In this document: piece by piece, positions 1-9,053 of the stretch
Layout of the letters: every line of letters starts with the position of its first letter
Position numbering within the stretch: the stretch's first letter is position 1
Assembly (NCBI GenBank): GCA_020881835.1
Contig: CP052876.1
Location: 1,674,001-1,738,000, forward strand
Origin: Kineosporiaceae bacterium SCSIO 59966
GTDB lineage: Bacteria > Actinomycetota > Actinomycetes > Actinomycetales > SCSIO-59966
Direction: 5' to 3'
DNA length: 64,000 nucleotides
Program-made: the position numbers and the translations under genes
The notes under the pieces: model-generated
The model's input: the letters and a program-made list of their open reading frames with translations, nothing else
What the model was told of the DNA's origin: nothing
The model's database searches: none

Positions 1-271
1 GGGGCAGGACGCGGTCCAGGACGACGCCGGCGGGGCCGGCGATCACCGTGCGGCCCTGCTCCCCGGGCAGGCCCGTCTCGGACAGCACGACGTCCTCGAC
101 GACGCCGACGACGTCCTGCGGCGCGCCCTGCTCCAGCAGCGACTGACGTACAGCAGCCCAGCGCAGCCGGAGCTCCTCGGCCGAGGTGGGCTGGTCCCGG
201 GTGACGTCGAGGTGGACGCTGGCGAAGGGGCCGTCGGCCTCGACGACCTCCTGGAGCCATCCGGTCTGCAT
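1..271 (-). CDS. Rv2629-like (baeRF-type) release-factor-like protein, N-terminal part
   Basis: The gene runs off the left edge; only the first 90 codons are present. It begins ATG CAG ACC (Met-Gln-Thr) behind a good AGGAG ribosome site. The early stretch reads ADGPFASVHLDVTRDQ, and further on are a Trp-Arg pair and EQGRTVIAGPAGVVLD. This pattern matches the start of Mycobacterium Rv2629 as I remember it, a member of the bacterial/archaeal eRF1-like (baeRF, Vms1-related) families proposed to act as peptidyl-tRNA hydrolases or release factors on stalled ribosomes. The catalytic loop would lie in the missing part, so activity cannot be judged. It is divergent from the SpoIIE-type phosphatase, with a 184-base intergenic region between them. 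Family call is fairly firm; function is inferred. Confidence 0.7.
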   Translation of the reverse strand, partial: MQTGWLQEVVEADGPFASVHLDVTRDQPTSAEELRLRWAAVRQSLLEQGAPQDVVGVVEDVVLSETGLPGEQGRTVIAGPAGVVLDRVLP

Positions 272-455
272 CGGGTCTCCTCTCTGCGAACGGCCGTGTC
301 GGTCCTGCCGCTACCCGATCACGGCGGCGGCGAACCGGCCACCGGAAACCGGCCGGAACCGGGTGCTCAGCGGCGGCGCCGCCGCGTCCCCCGCCGTTAC
401 AGTGAGTGCCGGTCCGGCACCCCGCCGGAGACGTGTGAGGTGGAGGCGCGGTCGG

Positions 456-2483
456 ATGCTCGACGAGGCCACGATCGGTCGCGTCCTCACCGCGGTCTCG
501 GACGTCTCCCCCTACGGCATGTGCGTCATCGACGCCGACGCCGTCGTCGTGCACGCCAACCCGGCGATGGGCCAGCTGCTCGGGACCGCCGACGAGGACC
601 TGCCCGGCGCCGTCCTGACCTCGTGGCTGCGGCCCGCCGACCGGGCCGACGAGCAGCCGGTGGACGGTGCCCTCGCCGCCGGCAGCACCCGTGAGGACGG
701 CCGCCGGCTGCGCCGCCGGGTCGTGCGCTCCGACGGCCGCGAACGCGTCGTCACCCTGCTGCTGTGGGACGTTCCGGCAGACGTGGCCGGCCGGGAGCTG
801 TTCGTCGTCCAGGTGCTGCCGGACGCCGAGGACGCCTGGTCCGTCGGGCCCGCCCCGGCGTCCCGGGTGCCGTTGCGGGTGGTGCAGGCCCGGGCCGTCG
901 AGGAGGCGGCGACGGCGCTCGCCGGCGCCGTGACCGTCGCGGACGTCACCGCGGTGATGGAGCGCCAGCTGCAGGCGTTCGACGCCCAGGGCCTGCTGAT
1001 CTCGCTCGCGGACGGGCCCCGGCTGCGGCTGGCGTCCAGCCGCGGCTACCCCGACCCCGTCCGGAAGGTGCTGGAGGACCAGCCGATGGCCGAGCGCTCA
1101 CCGATGGTCGAGGCCGTCCTGGAACGCAGCCCGATCTTCGTGGAGACCTTCGAGGACTACGTCGCCCGATACCCGCAGCGACAGGCGGTCGCCCGGGCCG
1201 CGGGCAAGGGAGCGTGGGCGTTCCTGCCGATGATCGCCGGGGGCGAGGTGATCGGGTCGTGGTGCCTGAGCTTCGACGGTCCGCACCGGTTCACGGTCTC
1301 CGAGCGGGCACTGCTGACGACGCTGTCCGGCCTGCTGGCCCAGGCCGTCGCCCGCTCCGAGGTGCTGGCCGCTGAACGGTCGCTGACCCGGACACTGCAA
1401 CGGTCCCTGCTCCCGCAGCACCTGCCGGACGTCCCCGGCTGCGCCATCGCGGTCCGGTACCAGACCGCTGTCGCCGGTCTCGAGGTCGGCGGCGACTTCT
1501 ACGACGTCATCCCCCTGCCCAAGGGGGGCACCGGCATCGTCATCGGCGACGCCCAGGGCCACTCCGCTGCGGCCGCGGCACTGATGGGCCAGGTCCGCGG
1601 GGCGCTGCGGGCCTACGCCGCCGAGGGGCACGACCCGGCCACCATCGTCGCCCGGGCCAACCGCTTCCTGCTCACCGCGGGCGCGGACTCCTTCGTCACG
1701 TGCACCTACGCCGCGCTGGACGCGACCCACGACGGCCTCACCATCGTGCGGGCCGGGCACCCGCAGCCGCTGCTCGTCATGCCGGACGGCACGGCCGGGT
1801 CGCTCGACGTCCCCGGCGGACTGCCGCTGGGCATCGACCCCCAGGCGTCCTACCCGGTCACCTGGGTGCCGCTGACCGAGGGCTGCCGGGTCGTCCTCTA
1901 CACCGACGGCCTCGTCGAGCGCCGCGACCTGGACCTCGGACGCGGCGAGGCGGCCCTGCTCGCCCGGGCCCGCTCCGCCGTCCGGGAGCCGCTGCCGGCG
2001 TTCGCCGACGCCCTGATCGGGCACGACCCGGCCAGGGAGGACGACGTCGCCCTGCTGATCCTGGAACGTACCGGCGCCAACGGCGGACCGGGCGTGCGCC
2101 AGGCCACCTTCGAGGCTGCGACGACGGACGCGGCGGCGGTGCGCGCGATGCGGCGGGCGGTGACCGACCGAGTCCGCGACTGGGGCTGGCACGAGCGGGC
2201 CGACGAGGTCGAGCTGCTCGTCAGCGAGCTGATCACGAACGCGGTCGTGCACGTGGGCGGGTCCGTCGTGGTGACGGTCACTGGCTCGGACGCCGAGCTG
2301 ACCGTCGCGGTGTCCGACACCAGCGTGCACACCCCGCAGCCCAGGACCGACGACCTGACCGGTGAGGACAGCGTGTGGCGGACGTCGGGGCGCGGCCTGG
2401 CGATCGTGTCCGCCGTCGCCGACTCCTGGGGTATCGACCCCTCCGGCCCGGGCAAGAGCGTCTGGTTCTCCCTCAGCGCCTGA
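456..2483 (+). CDS. PAS-GAF-SpoIIE serine phosphatase with C-terminal kinase-like ATPase
   Basis: 675-residue signalling protein of the actinobacterial partner-switching type. The N-terminal PAS domain (about 1-120) starts near PYGMCVIDADAVVVHAN, a GAF domain follows (about 150-300), then a PP2C-like SpoIIE phosphatase domain. GDFYD at 346-350, GDAQGH a little further on and a late EDDVALL supply the metal-binding acidic residues. The C-terminus is an RsbW-like HATPase with an N-box (ELITNAVVH from 591) and a GRGLAIV G-box. Such proteins dephosphorylate anti-sigma-factor antagonists, and the fused ATPase may phosphorylate or bind them. No anti-anti-sigma gene lies nearby, so the partner is unknown. 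I chose ATG 456 because TGAGGTGGAGG precedes it and the PAS fold begins there; the frame is open back to 186 but that part looks non-coding. Confidence 0.88.
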   Translation: MLDEATIGRVLTAVSDVSPYGMCVIDADAVVVHANPAMGQLLGTADEDLPGAVLTSWLRPADRADEQPVDGALAAGSTREDGRRLRRRVVRSDGRERVVTLLLWDVPADVAGRELFVVQVLPDAEDAWSVGPAPASRVPLRVVQARAVEEAATALAGAVTVADVTAVMERQLQAFDAQGLLISLADGPRLRLASSRGYPDPVRKVLEDQPMAERSPMVEAVLERSPIFVETFEDYVARYPQRQAVARAAGKGAWAFLPMIAGGEVIGSWCLSFDGPHRFTVSERALLTTLSGLLAQAVARSEVLAAERSLTRTLQRSLLPQHLPDVPGCAIAVRYQTAVAGLEVGGDFYDVIPLPKGGTGIVIGDAQGHSAAAAALMGQVRGALRAYAAEGHDPATIVARANRFLLTAGADSFVTCTYAALDATHDGLTIVRAGHPQPLLVMPDGTAGSLDVPGGLPLGIDPQASYPVTWVPLTEGCRVVLYTDGLVERRDLDLGRGEAALLARARSAVREPLPAFADALIGHDPAREDDVALLILERTGANGGPGVRQATFEAATTDAAAVRAMRRAVTDRVRDWGWHERADEVELLVSELITNAVVHVGGSVVVTVTGSDAELTVAVSDTSVHTPQPRTDDLTGEDSVWRTSGRGLAIVSAVADSWGIDPSGPGKSVWFSLSA

Positions 2484-2490
2484 CCGCAGC

Positions 2491-2511
2491 GCCTGACCGG
2501 CCGGCTCAGGC
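2491..2511. terminator. Small hairpin between convergent genes
   Basis: GCCTGA, then CCGG/CCGG, then TCAGGC forms a compact stem in the 22 bases between the end of the phosphatase gene and the end of the sirtuin gene; it reaches into the sirtuin stop codon. It could act as a terminator in both directions. There is no T-run, which is usual in such GC-rich genomes. Confidence 0.4.
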
Positions 2512-3351
2512 CGTCCGGTCCGCCGGGACGGCCAGTCGGGCCGCCAGCACCGGCAGCACGTCCCCCAGCGGCGCGTCCACCCGCACGTCGGCGCGGTCGT
2601 CGGCGCGGGTTGGGCCCCGGTTGACGACCGCGACCGGGATGCCCCGGCGGGAGGCGTGCAGGACGAACCGGTACCCGGACATGACCGTCAGGGACGACCC
2701 GAGGACGACGACGGCGCGGGCGGCGTCGACCAGCGTGAAGCAGCGCGCGGTACGGTCGGGCGGCACCCGCTCGCCGAAGAACACGACATCCGGCTTCAGC
2801 GGGCCGGAGCCGCAGCGCAGGCAGTCCACGACGACGAAGTCCTCGAGCACCTCGTCGGGCACCTCGGCGTCGCCGTCGGGGTTGACCCGCTCGACGTCCG
2901 CTCCGAAGCGCGGGTTGGCCACGGTGAGCCGGGCGTCCAGCCCGGCCCGCGACGTGACGTCACCGCAGCACAGGCACACCACCCGGTCGAGCCCACCGTG
3001 CAGCTCGACGACGTCGCTCGAGCCGGCGGCCTGGTGCAGGCCGTCGACGTTCTGGGTGATGACGGCGTCGACGAGCCCGCGGTGCTGCAGCCGGGTGACG
3101 GCGTCGTGACCGGCGTTGGGCCGCGCCCGTGCGATCGTCCGCCAGCCGACGTGGCTGCGGGCCCAGTACCGGCGCCGGGCCGCCGCCGAGCCGGTGAACT
3201 CCTGGAACGTCATCGGGCTGGCGCGCCGCAGCGACCCGGTCGGCCCCCGGTAGTCCGGGATGCCGGAGTCGGTGGACAGGCCGGCGCCGCTGAGCACGAG
3301 CACGCCGCCACCGGCCACCAGCTCGACCAGGCCGTCCAGTCCCGTTGCCAC
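2506..3351 (-). CDS. Sir2-family NAD-dependent protein deacylase
   Basis: 281 residues, a normal size for a bacterial sirtuin. The NAD-binding GAGLSTDSGIPDYRG starts at residue 22, the TQNVDGLH segment lies at 99-106, and the likely catalytic histidine is H118 in ELHG. A structural zinc site is formed by C126/C129 (CLCC) and a later CLRC pair. It should remove acyl groups from protein lysines while cleaving NAD to O-acyl-ADP-ribose and nicotinamide. The early sequence resembles the class II (SIRT4-like) group; substrate preference is inferred only. It is convergent with the phosphatase gene and divergent from hrpA, with 56 bases between the two starts. Confidence 0.93.
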   Translation of the reverse strand: MATGLDGLVELVAGGGVLVLSGAGLSTDSGIPDYRGPTGSLRRASPMTFQEFTGSAAARRRYWARSHVGWRTIARARPNAGHDAVTRLQHRGLVDAVITQNVDGLHQAAGSSDVVELHGGLDRVVCLCCGDVTSRAGLDARLTVANPRFGADVERVNPDGDAEVPDEVLEDFVVVDCLRCGSGPLKPDVVFFGERVPPDRTARCFTLVDAARAVVVLGSSLTVMSGYRFVLHASRRGIPVAVVNRGPTRADDRADVRVDAPLGDVLPVLAARLAVPADRTA

Positions 3352-3392
3352 GGACGGAAGCCTACGTTCGCGACGGCCCCAGGGGTGCGGCG

Positions 3393-3398
3393 TACCCT
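3393..3398 (+). promoter_or_regulatory. Probable -10 element of a leaderless hrpA transcript
   Basis: TACCCT fits the TANNNT actinobacterial -10 pattern and ends 9 bases before the hrpA ATG. No Shine-Dalgarno sequence precedes that ATG. A convincing -35 box is not visible. Confidence 0.4.
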
Positions 3399-3407
3399 GA
3401 GCCGGTC

Positions 3408-6400
3408 ATGTCGGCGCTGCCTGCGGTGGACCCGCTCCAGAGCCTGCACGGGCGCCTTGCCGGGCTGACCCTGGCGGACGAGCGTCGGCTGCGCCGCCGG
3501 CTGGACGGCGTCCGGTCGCTGCGCGACGAGGCCCGCAGGCAGCGGGCACTGACCCAGGTCGAGGCCGCGCTCGACCAGGCCGAGCAGCGGGTGGCCCGCC
3601 GGCGAGCGTCCGTCCCGCAGGTCAGCTACCCCGAGGAGCTGCCGGTCAGCCGGCACCGGGAGCAGATCGCCGCCGCGATCCGCGACCACCAGGTCGTGGT
3701 CGTCGCCGGGGAGACCGGGTCGGGCAAGACCACCCAGCTGCCGAAGATCTGCCTCGAGCTGGGCCGTGGGGTGCGCGGGACGATCGGCCACACCCAGCCA
3801 CGCCGGATCGCCGCGCGGTCGGTGGCCGAACGGGTCGCCGAGGAGCTCGGCGGTGAGCTGGGCGGCGTGGTCGGCTACAAGGTCCGGTTCACCGACTCCT
3901 CCCGGCAGGACACGCTCGTCAAGGTGATGACGGACGGCGTCCTGCTGGCCGAGATCCAGAACGACCGGTCGCTGCTGCGCTACGACACGATCATCATCGA
4001 CGAGGCGCACGAGCGGAGCCTCAACATCGACTTCCTGCTCGGCTACCTCAAGCAGCTGCTCCCCCGCCGCCCGGACCTCAAGGTGGTCATCACCTCGGCG
4101 ACGATCGACCCGGACCGGTTCTCCCGGCACTTCGACGGGGCCCCCGTGATCGAGGTGTCCGGCCGCACGTACCCCGTCGAGGTGCGCTACGAGCCGTACG
4201 ACCCGGAGGAGACCGACCAGGTGCAGGCGGTCTGTGACGCGGTGTCGCGACTCGCCGGCGAGGCACCCGGCGACGTCCTGGTCTTCCTCTCCGGGGAGCG
4301 GGAGATCCGGGACACCGCGGACGCCCTGCGGGCGATGTCGTTGCGCGGCACCGAGGTCCTGCCGCTGTACGCCCGGCTCAGCGCCGCGGAGCAGCACCGG
4401 GTGTTCAGCCCGCACCCCGGCCGCCGCGTCGTGCTGGCCACGAACGTCGCCGAGACCTCGCTGACGGTCCCCGGGATCCGCTACGTCGTCGACGCGGGCA
4501 CCGCCCGGATCTCCCGGTACAGCCACCGCACGAAGGTGCAGCGGCTGCCGATCGAGCCGGTGTCCCAGGCGTCGGCGCGGCAGCGGGCCGGCCGCTGCGG
4601 CCGGGTCGCCGACGGCGTCGCCGTCCGGCTGTACTCCGAGGAGGACCTGCACTCCCGCCCGGAGTACACCGACCCGGAGATCCTGCGGACCAACCTCGCC
4701 TCGGTCATCCTGCGGATGTCCGCGCTCGGTCTCGGTGACGTCGCGGCCTTCCCGTTCGTCGACCCGCCCGACCCGCGGCAGGTCCGTGACGGCCTCGCCC
4801 TGCTGCACGAGCTCGGCGCCATCGACCCGGACGAGAAGGACCCGCGCCGGCGCCTCACCCCGCTCGGACGCCGGCTCGCCCAGTTTCCCGTCGACCCGCG
4901 GCTGGGCCGGATGGTCCTGGAGGCGGACGCGAACGGCGCCGTCCACGAGGTGCTCGTCATCGCCGCGGCGCTGTCGGTGCAGGACCCGCGTGAGCGCCCG
5001 GCGGACCGGCAGCAGGCGGCCGACGAGGCGCACCGCCGGTTCCGACACGAGACCTCCGACTTCCTGGCCTACCTCAACCTGTGGAACCACGTCACCGAGC
5101 AGCAGAAAGCGTTGTCCTCCAGCGCGTTTCGCCGGATGTGCCGCACGGAGTTCCTCAGCTACCTGCGGGTGCGCGAGTGGCAGGACCTCTACGCCCAGCT
5201 GCGCGAGGTCGCCCGGAGCGTGGACGTCAGTGTCAACCGCACCCCTGCCACGCCGGAGCAGGTGCACCGGTCGCTGCTCGCCGGGCTGCTGTCGCACATC
5301 GGCCTCAAGCAGGGCGACCGCAACGACTACCTCGGTGCCCGGGGCACCCGGTTCGCCGTCTTCCCCGGGTCGGCGCTGTTCCGTCGGCCGCCGGCCTGGG
5401 TGATGGCCGCCGAGCTCGTGGAGACCTCGCGGCTGTGGGGCCGTGAGGTGGCCCGGATCGAGCCGGAGTGGGCGGAGGCGATCGCCGGGCACCTCGTCAA
5501 GCGGGTCTACAGCGAGCCGCACTGGTCGAAGAAGCAGGGCGCGGTGATGGCGCAGGAGAAGGTGCTGCTCTTCGGGGTGCCGCTCGTCGCCGCGCGCCGC
5601 GTCGGGTACGCCGCCGTCGACCCCGAGACCTCCCGGGAGCTGTTCATCCGCCGCGCGCTCGTCGAGGGGGACTGGGACACCCACCACCGGTTCTTCCACC
5701 GCAACCGCGAGCTGCTCGCCGACGTCGAGGACCTCGAGCACCGGGCCCGCCGCCGGGACATCCTCGTCGACGACGAGACGCTGTTCGACTTCTACGACCG
5801 GCGGGTCCCGGCCGACGTCGTGTCCGCCCGCCACTTCGACGCCTGGTGGAAGCGCGAGCGGCACCGGCACCCGGACCTGCTGACCTTCGACCTCGACCTG
5901 CTGGTCAACCCCGAGGCCGGGGACGTCGACGAGCGCGACTACCCGCGGACCTGGCGACAGGGGCTGCTCGAGCTGCCGCTGAGCTACCAGTTCGAGCCGG
6001 GGTCTGACGCCGACGGGGTCACCGTGCACGTCCCGCTGGCCGTCCTCAACCAGGTGACCGCCTCGGGGTTCGACTGGCAGGTACCAGGACTGCGGGCGGA
6101 CCTCGTCACCGCACTGATCAGAGGGCTGCCCAAGCCGGTGCGCAAGCAGCTCGTGCCCGCCCCGGACCGCGCCCGCGAGGTGCTGGCCCGGCTGCCCGCC
6201 GAGCCGGACGGCCGAACGCTGACCCGTGCCGTCGCCGACGAGCTGCACCGCACCACCGGCGTGGACGTGCCCGACGACGCGTGGGACCCGACCGGGGTCC
6301 CGGACCACCTGCGGGTCACGTTCCGGGTCGAGGACGACTCCGGCCGCCGGCTCGCCGAGGGCAAGGACCTCGAGGCCCTGCGGCGCCGGCTGGCACCCGA

Positions 6401-7364
6401 CGTGGCCCAGGCCGTGGCCCGGGCGGTGACGGCCTCCGGTGCACCGGAGCCCGCCCGGGAGACGGCGTCCGCTGGTGGGACCACCCCGGCCCTGGACCGC
6501 ACCGGCCTGACCGGGTGGGACGTCGACACGCTGCCACGCGTGGTCGAGCAGGTCACCGCCTCCGGCCACCTCGTCCGTGGCTACCCGGCACTCGTGGACG
6601 CCGGCGGCCGGGTCGACGTCCGGGTGCTGCCCACCGAGGCCGAGCAGCGACGGGCCACCTGGGCCGGTCAACGGCGGCTGCTGCTCGCCGAGGTGCCGAG
6701 CCCGGGCCGGGTGGCTCGCGAGGTCCTCGACAACGCCGGCCGGCTCGCGCTGACCCGCAACCCGCACGGCAGCGTCGACCGGTTGCTCGAGGACTGCGCC
6801 GCGTGCGCCGTCGACACGCTGATGACGACGGGTGGCGCGCCGGTGTGGGACGCAGCCGACTGGGAGCGGCTCGCGGCGCACGTACGGGGTTCCGCCGAGC
6901 CGGTGCTCGCCGACGTCGTCCGAACCGTGGCCCGGGTGCTCGCGGACTCCCACGCCGTCGCCGTCCGGCTGGACGCCGCGGCGTCCCTGCCGCTGCTGCC
7001 CTCACTGGCCGATGCCCGGGCCCAGCTCGACGCCCTCGTGCACCCCGGCTTTGTCACGGCCACCGGAGCGCGGCGGCTCCCCGACCTGCTGCGCTACCTG
7101 CGGGCCCTGCACCGGCGGCTCGACAAGCTGCCGGAGGACCCGGCGCGGGACCGGGACCGCACCGGCGTCGTCCAGCGGCTGGCGCAGGAGTACGCCCGGG
7201 TGGTGGACCGGTTGCCCGAGCACCGCCGGGAGGACGACGACGTGGTCGCCGTGCGGTGGATGCTCGAGGAGCTGCGGGTGTCGCTGTTCGCCCAGGGCGT
7301 GGGCACCGCGCACCCGGTGTCCGAGAAGCGGATCCGCAAGGCCTTCGCGGCACTGTCCCCCTGA
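3408..7364 (+). CDS. hrpA: ATP-dependent RNA helicase HrpA
   Basis: 1,318-residue DEAH-box helicase, the usual length for HrpA. Walker A is GETGSGKTTQ at 101-110, the DEAH box is at 198-201, and TSATIDPD is motif III. QRAGRCGRV is motif VI. The winged-helix and OB-like regions and the long HrpA-specific C-terminal half (DUF3418) follow. Bacterial HrpA unwinds RNA and has been linked to mRNA processing and, in E. coli, to rescue of collided ribosomes. ATG 3408 is used because sequence upstream to 3345 has no family similarity and a -10-like TACCCT lies just before it. It is a single gene, divergent from the sirtuin gene. Confidence 0.95.
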   Translation: MSALPAVDPLQSLHGRLAGLTLADERRLRRRLDGVRSLRDEARRQRALTQVEAALDQAEQRVARRRASVPQVSYPEELPVSRHREQIAAAIRDHQVVVVAGETGSGKTTQLPKICLELGRGVRGTIGHTQPRRIAARSVAERVAEELGGELGGVVGYKVRFTDSSRQDTLVKVMTDGVLLAEIQNDRSLLRYDTIIIDEAHERSLNIDFLLGYLKQLLPRRPDLKVVITSATIDPDRFSRHFDGAPVIEVSGRTYPVEVRYEPYDPEETDQVQAVCDAVSRLAGEAPGDVLVFLSGEREIRDTADALRAMSLRGTEVLPLYARLSAAEQHRVFSPHPGRRVVLATNVAETSLTVPGIRYVVDAGTARISRYSHRTKVQRLPIEPVSQASARQRAGRCGRVADGVAVRLYSEEDLHSRPEYTDPEILRTNLASVILRMSALGLGDVAAFPFVDPPDPRQVRDGLALLHELGAIDPDEKDPRRRLTPLGRRLAQFPVDPRLGRMVLEADANGAVHEVLVIAAALSVQDPRERPADRQQAADEAHRRFRHETSDFLAYLNLWNHVTEQQKALSSSAFRRMCRTEFLSYLRVREWQDLYAQLREVARSVDVSVNRTPATPEQVHRSLLAGLLSHIGLKQGDRNDYLGARGTRFAVFPGSALFRRPPAWVMAAELVETSRLWGREVARIEPEWAEAIAGHLVKRVYSEPHWSKKQGAVMAQEKVLLFGVPLVAARRVGYAAVDPETSRELFIRRALVEGDWDTHHRFFHRNRELLADVEDLEHRARRRDILVDDETLFDFYDRRVPADVVSARHFDAWWKRERHRHPDLLTFDLDLLVNPEAGDVDERDYPRTWRQGLLELPLSYQFEPGSDADGVTVHVPLAVLNQVTASGFDWQVPGLRADLVTALIRGLPKPVRKQLVPAPDRAREVLARLPAEPDGRTLTRAVADELHRTTGVDVPDDAWDPTGVPDHLRVTFRVEDDSGRRLAEGKDLEALRRRLAPDVAQAVARAVTASGAPEPARETASAGGTTPALDRTGLTGWDVDTLPRVVEQVTASGHLVRGYPALVDAGGRVDVRVLPTEAEQRRATWAGQRRLLLAEVPSPGRVAREVLDNAGRLALTRNPHGSVDRLLEDCAACAVDTLMTTGGAPVWDAADWERLAAHVRGSAEPVLADVVRTVARVLADSHAVAVRLDAAASLPLLPSLADARAQLDALVHPGFVTATGARRLPDLLRYLRALHRRLDKLPEDPARDRDRTGVVQRLAQEYARVVDRLPEHRREDDDVVAVRWMLEELRVSLFAQGVGTAHPVSEKRIRKAFAALSP

Positions 7365-7406
7365 CCCGGCCCCCCCTCCCCCAGCCCCGCGCCGTCCGCC
7401 CTACCA

Positions 7407-7437
7407 CCCCAACCCCCCCAACCCCCCCAACCCCCCC
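7407..7437 (-). repeat. C7AA tract, strong G-quadruplex motif on the minus strand
   Basis: Within the 347-base gap after hrpA, a run of four Cs is followed by three runs of seven Cs, each separated by AA. On the minus strand this is four G-tracts with two-T loops, an almost ideal G-quadruplex sequence. Another C-rich stretch (7369-7385) lies just upstream. It may act in transcription termination or be a replication-slippage product. Confidence 0.8.
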
Positions 7438-7500
7438 ACGTCGTGCGGGCATGACGTGGCCATCGCGGCCCCCGTCCCACGTCGTGCGGGCATGACGTGG
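7436..7500. repeat. Two identical 24-bp palindromic repeats
   Basis: Identical 24-base copies at 7436-7459 and 7477-7500, 41 bases start to start. Each is a near-perfect inverted repeat with outer arms CCACGTC/GACGTGG and inner TGC/GCA, with one mismatch per arm. The first copy touches the C7AA tract. The rest of the gap (7501-7711) shows no gene; it ends in short GACGCCG repeats before the next start codon. The copies could be protein-binding sites or a REP-type repeat. Confidence 0.75.
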
Positions 7501-7711
7501 CGCCCACCGGACGGCGCCCGGCCGGTCGTCCGTCGCCGACGCCCTGCGCCCGGCCGACCCCGTGGGCGCACAGTGGCGTCGAGCGGCCGACCGACTGGTG
7601 ACGGCGGTACATCGTCCTCGTGGATCCGGCTGCTCGGCGGCGGCCGCCGACCCCCGTCATCCGGTCGCGGGACGCCGGACGCCGGACGCCGCAGCGTGGT
7701 AGAACGCCTCC

Positions 7712-8869
7712 GTGGACGAGGCCGGGCACGCGCTGCGCCGCCGCATGGAGTGCCTCGTCGGCGTCAGCTTCACCGAGGGCAACGCGATCGACGTCCTGCG
7801 TAACGGGGACCAGATCTTCCCGGCCCTGCTCGAGGCGATCCGCGCCACCCGGCGCACTGTCGATCTCATGACCTTCGTCTACTGGCAGGGTCAGCCTGCC
7901 CACGACATCGCCGCTGCCCTCGCCGGGCGGGCCCGAGCCGGCGTCCGGGTTCGCGTCCTCATCGACGCCGTCGGCGGCTGGCACATCGACCGGGACTGCC
8001 TCGCGGTGATGAGCGATGCGGGCGTCGACGTCCGCTGGTTCCGCATCCCCTGGTCGAAGTCGCCGTTCAAGCACAACCACCGCGGACACCGCAAGGTCAT
8101 GGTGTGCGACGAACAGGTGGCCTTCACCGGGGGGGTCGGGATCGCGCAGGAGTGGTGCGGAGACGCGAGAGACGAGACTGAGTGGCGGGACACCCACTTC
8201 CGGGTCCGGGGGCCCGCGGTCGACGGCCTGGCCGCCGCATTCGCCCAGGACTGGGCGGAGACCGGTGGTGACCTCTACGACGACCGCGACCGCTTTCCCG
8301 ACCAGCCGCAACCAGGCGGTGCTGTCATCCAGGTGGTACGCGGCTCGGCGAGCATCGGTCACGACGACCTCAAGCGCGCCTGGTACATCCTGCTGCAGTC
8401 CGCGCGTCACCGGATCCGGTTGCAGAGTGCGTACTTCGCCCCCGAGGACGATCTGATGGAGGTGCTACGGGACGCCATGGCCCGCGGCGTCGAGGTCGAG
8501 GTCATGCTGCCGGGGCCGCACTGGGACAAGCGCGTCTCGCGGCTGGCCGGGGAGGCGACATACGCCGACCTGGTGAGCGCCGGTGTGCGGGTGTGGAGCT
8601 ACCAGACCTCGATGCTTCACGCCAAGGCCCTGCTCGTCGACGACATGTGTGCGTTCATCGGCTCGAGCAACGTCAACCGGCGCTCCCTGGACCACGACGA
8701 GGAGGTGGCGCTCGTCGTCCTGGACGACGACCTCGTGGCCACCCTTGACGCCCACTACGACGACGACCTGCGAAGCTGCCGGCAGGTCGACGGCGAGCGG
8801 TGGGCACGCCGCGGCGCCGCCCAGCGGGCGCTCGAGGCCGCCGTCCGCCCCCTGCGCCGCTGGCTCTGA
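7712..8869 (+). CDS. Cardiolipin synthase-like phospholipase D family protein
   Basis: 385 residues with two phospholipase-D catalytic motifs in the HxK(x4)D form. The first has H126, K128 and D133 (GHRKVMVCD), the second H303, K305 and D310 (LHAKALLVD), each followed by the usual glycine/serine-rich strand (FTGG; FIGSSNVNRRS). Enzymes of this type use a phospho-histidine intermediate to transfer a phosphatidyl group, typically making cardiolipin from phosphatidylglycerol. There is no N-terminal membrane hairpin of the ClsA type, so it resembles the shorter ClsB/ClsC-like proteins and would be peripheral. The start is GTG. Exact substrate is not determined. Confidence 0.85.
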   Translation: MDEAGHALRRRMECLVGVSFTEGNAIDVLRNGDQIFPALLEAIRATRRTVDLMTFVYWQGQPAHDIAAALAGRARAGVRVRVLIDAVGGWHIDRDCLAVMSDAGVDVRWFRIPWSKSPFKHNHRGHRKVMVCDEQVAFTGGVGIAQEWCGDARDETEWRDTHFRVRGPAVDGLAAAFAQDWAETGGDLYDDRDRFPDQPQPGGAVIQVVRGSASIGHDDLKRAWYILLQSARHRIRLQSAYFAPEDDLMEVLRDAMARGVEVEVMLPGPHWDKRVSRLAGEATYADLVSAGVRVWSYQTSMLHAKALLVDDMCAFIGSSNVNRRSLDHDEEVALVVLDDDLVATLDAHYDDDLRSCRQVDGERWARRGAAQRALEAAVRPLRRWL

Positions 8870-8910
8870 CCCATCGGTGACCAGTCGACAACCCCCCTCC
8901 CCTCCCCCCC

Positions 8911-8932
8911 GTGATCATGCAATCCCGCCACC
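8911..8932 (+). repeat. TGATCATGCAAT-type repeat, forward copy
   Basis: A 22-base repeat unit beginning GTGATCATGCAAT and ending CCCGCCACC, preceded by a C-rich stretch. Three copies in the opposite orientation follow at 9054-9148. No gene is visible between 8870 and 9209; the region is almost entirely repeats. Confidence 0.85.
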
Positions 8933-8942
8933 CACCGGCTCG

Positions 8943-9001
8943 CAGAATGCTGGGTTGGTGGCGCGACACGCCGGGAAAGTTGTGCCGAGCGCAGCATTCT
9001 G
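8943..9001 (+). repeat. 59-bp dispersed palindromic element, copy 1
   Basis: Bounded by CAGAATGCTG (8943-8952) and its exact complement CAGCATTCTG (8992-9001). A second element of exactly 59 bp occurs in reverse orientation at 56445-56503; the first 31 bases agree except at positions 16 and 19. It lies between the inverted TGATCATGCAAT copies. It looks like a REP/MITE-type extragenic repeat. Confidence 0.8.
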
Positions 9002-9053
9002 TGAAGGCGCCCGACCCGGCGTGGGACGCCACGGCCAGCAAGGCCGCGGGCGG

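Noticed and set aside
3210-6953. Open frame of 1,247 codons on the minus strand across hrpA
   Set aside because: Low-complexity shadow; hrpA is intact on the plus strand.
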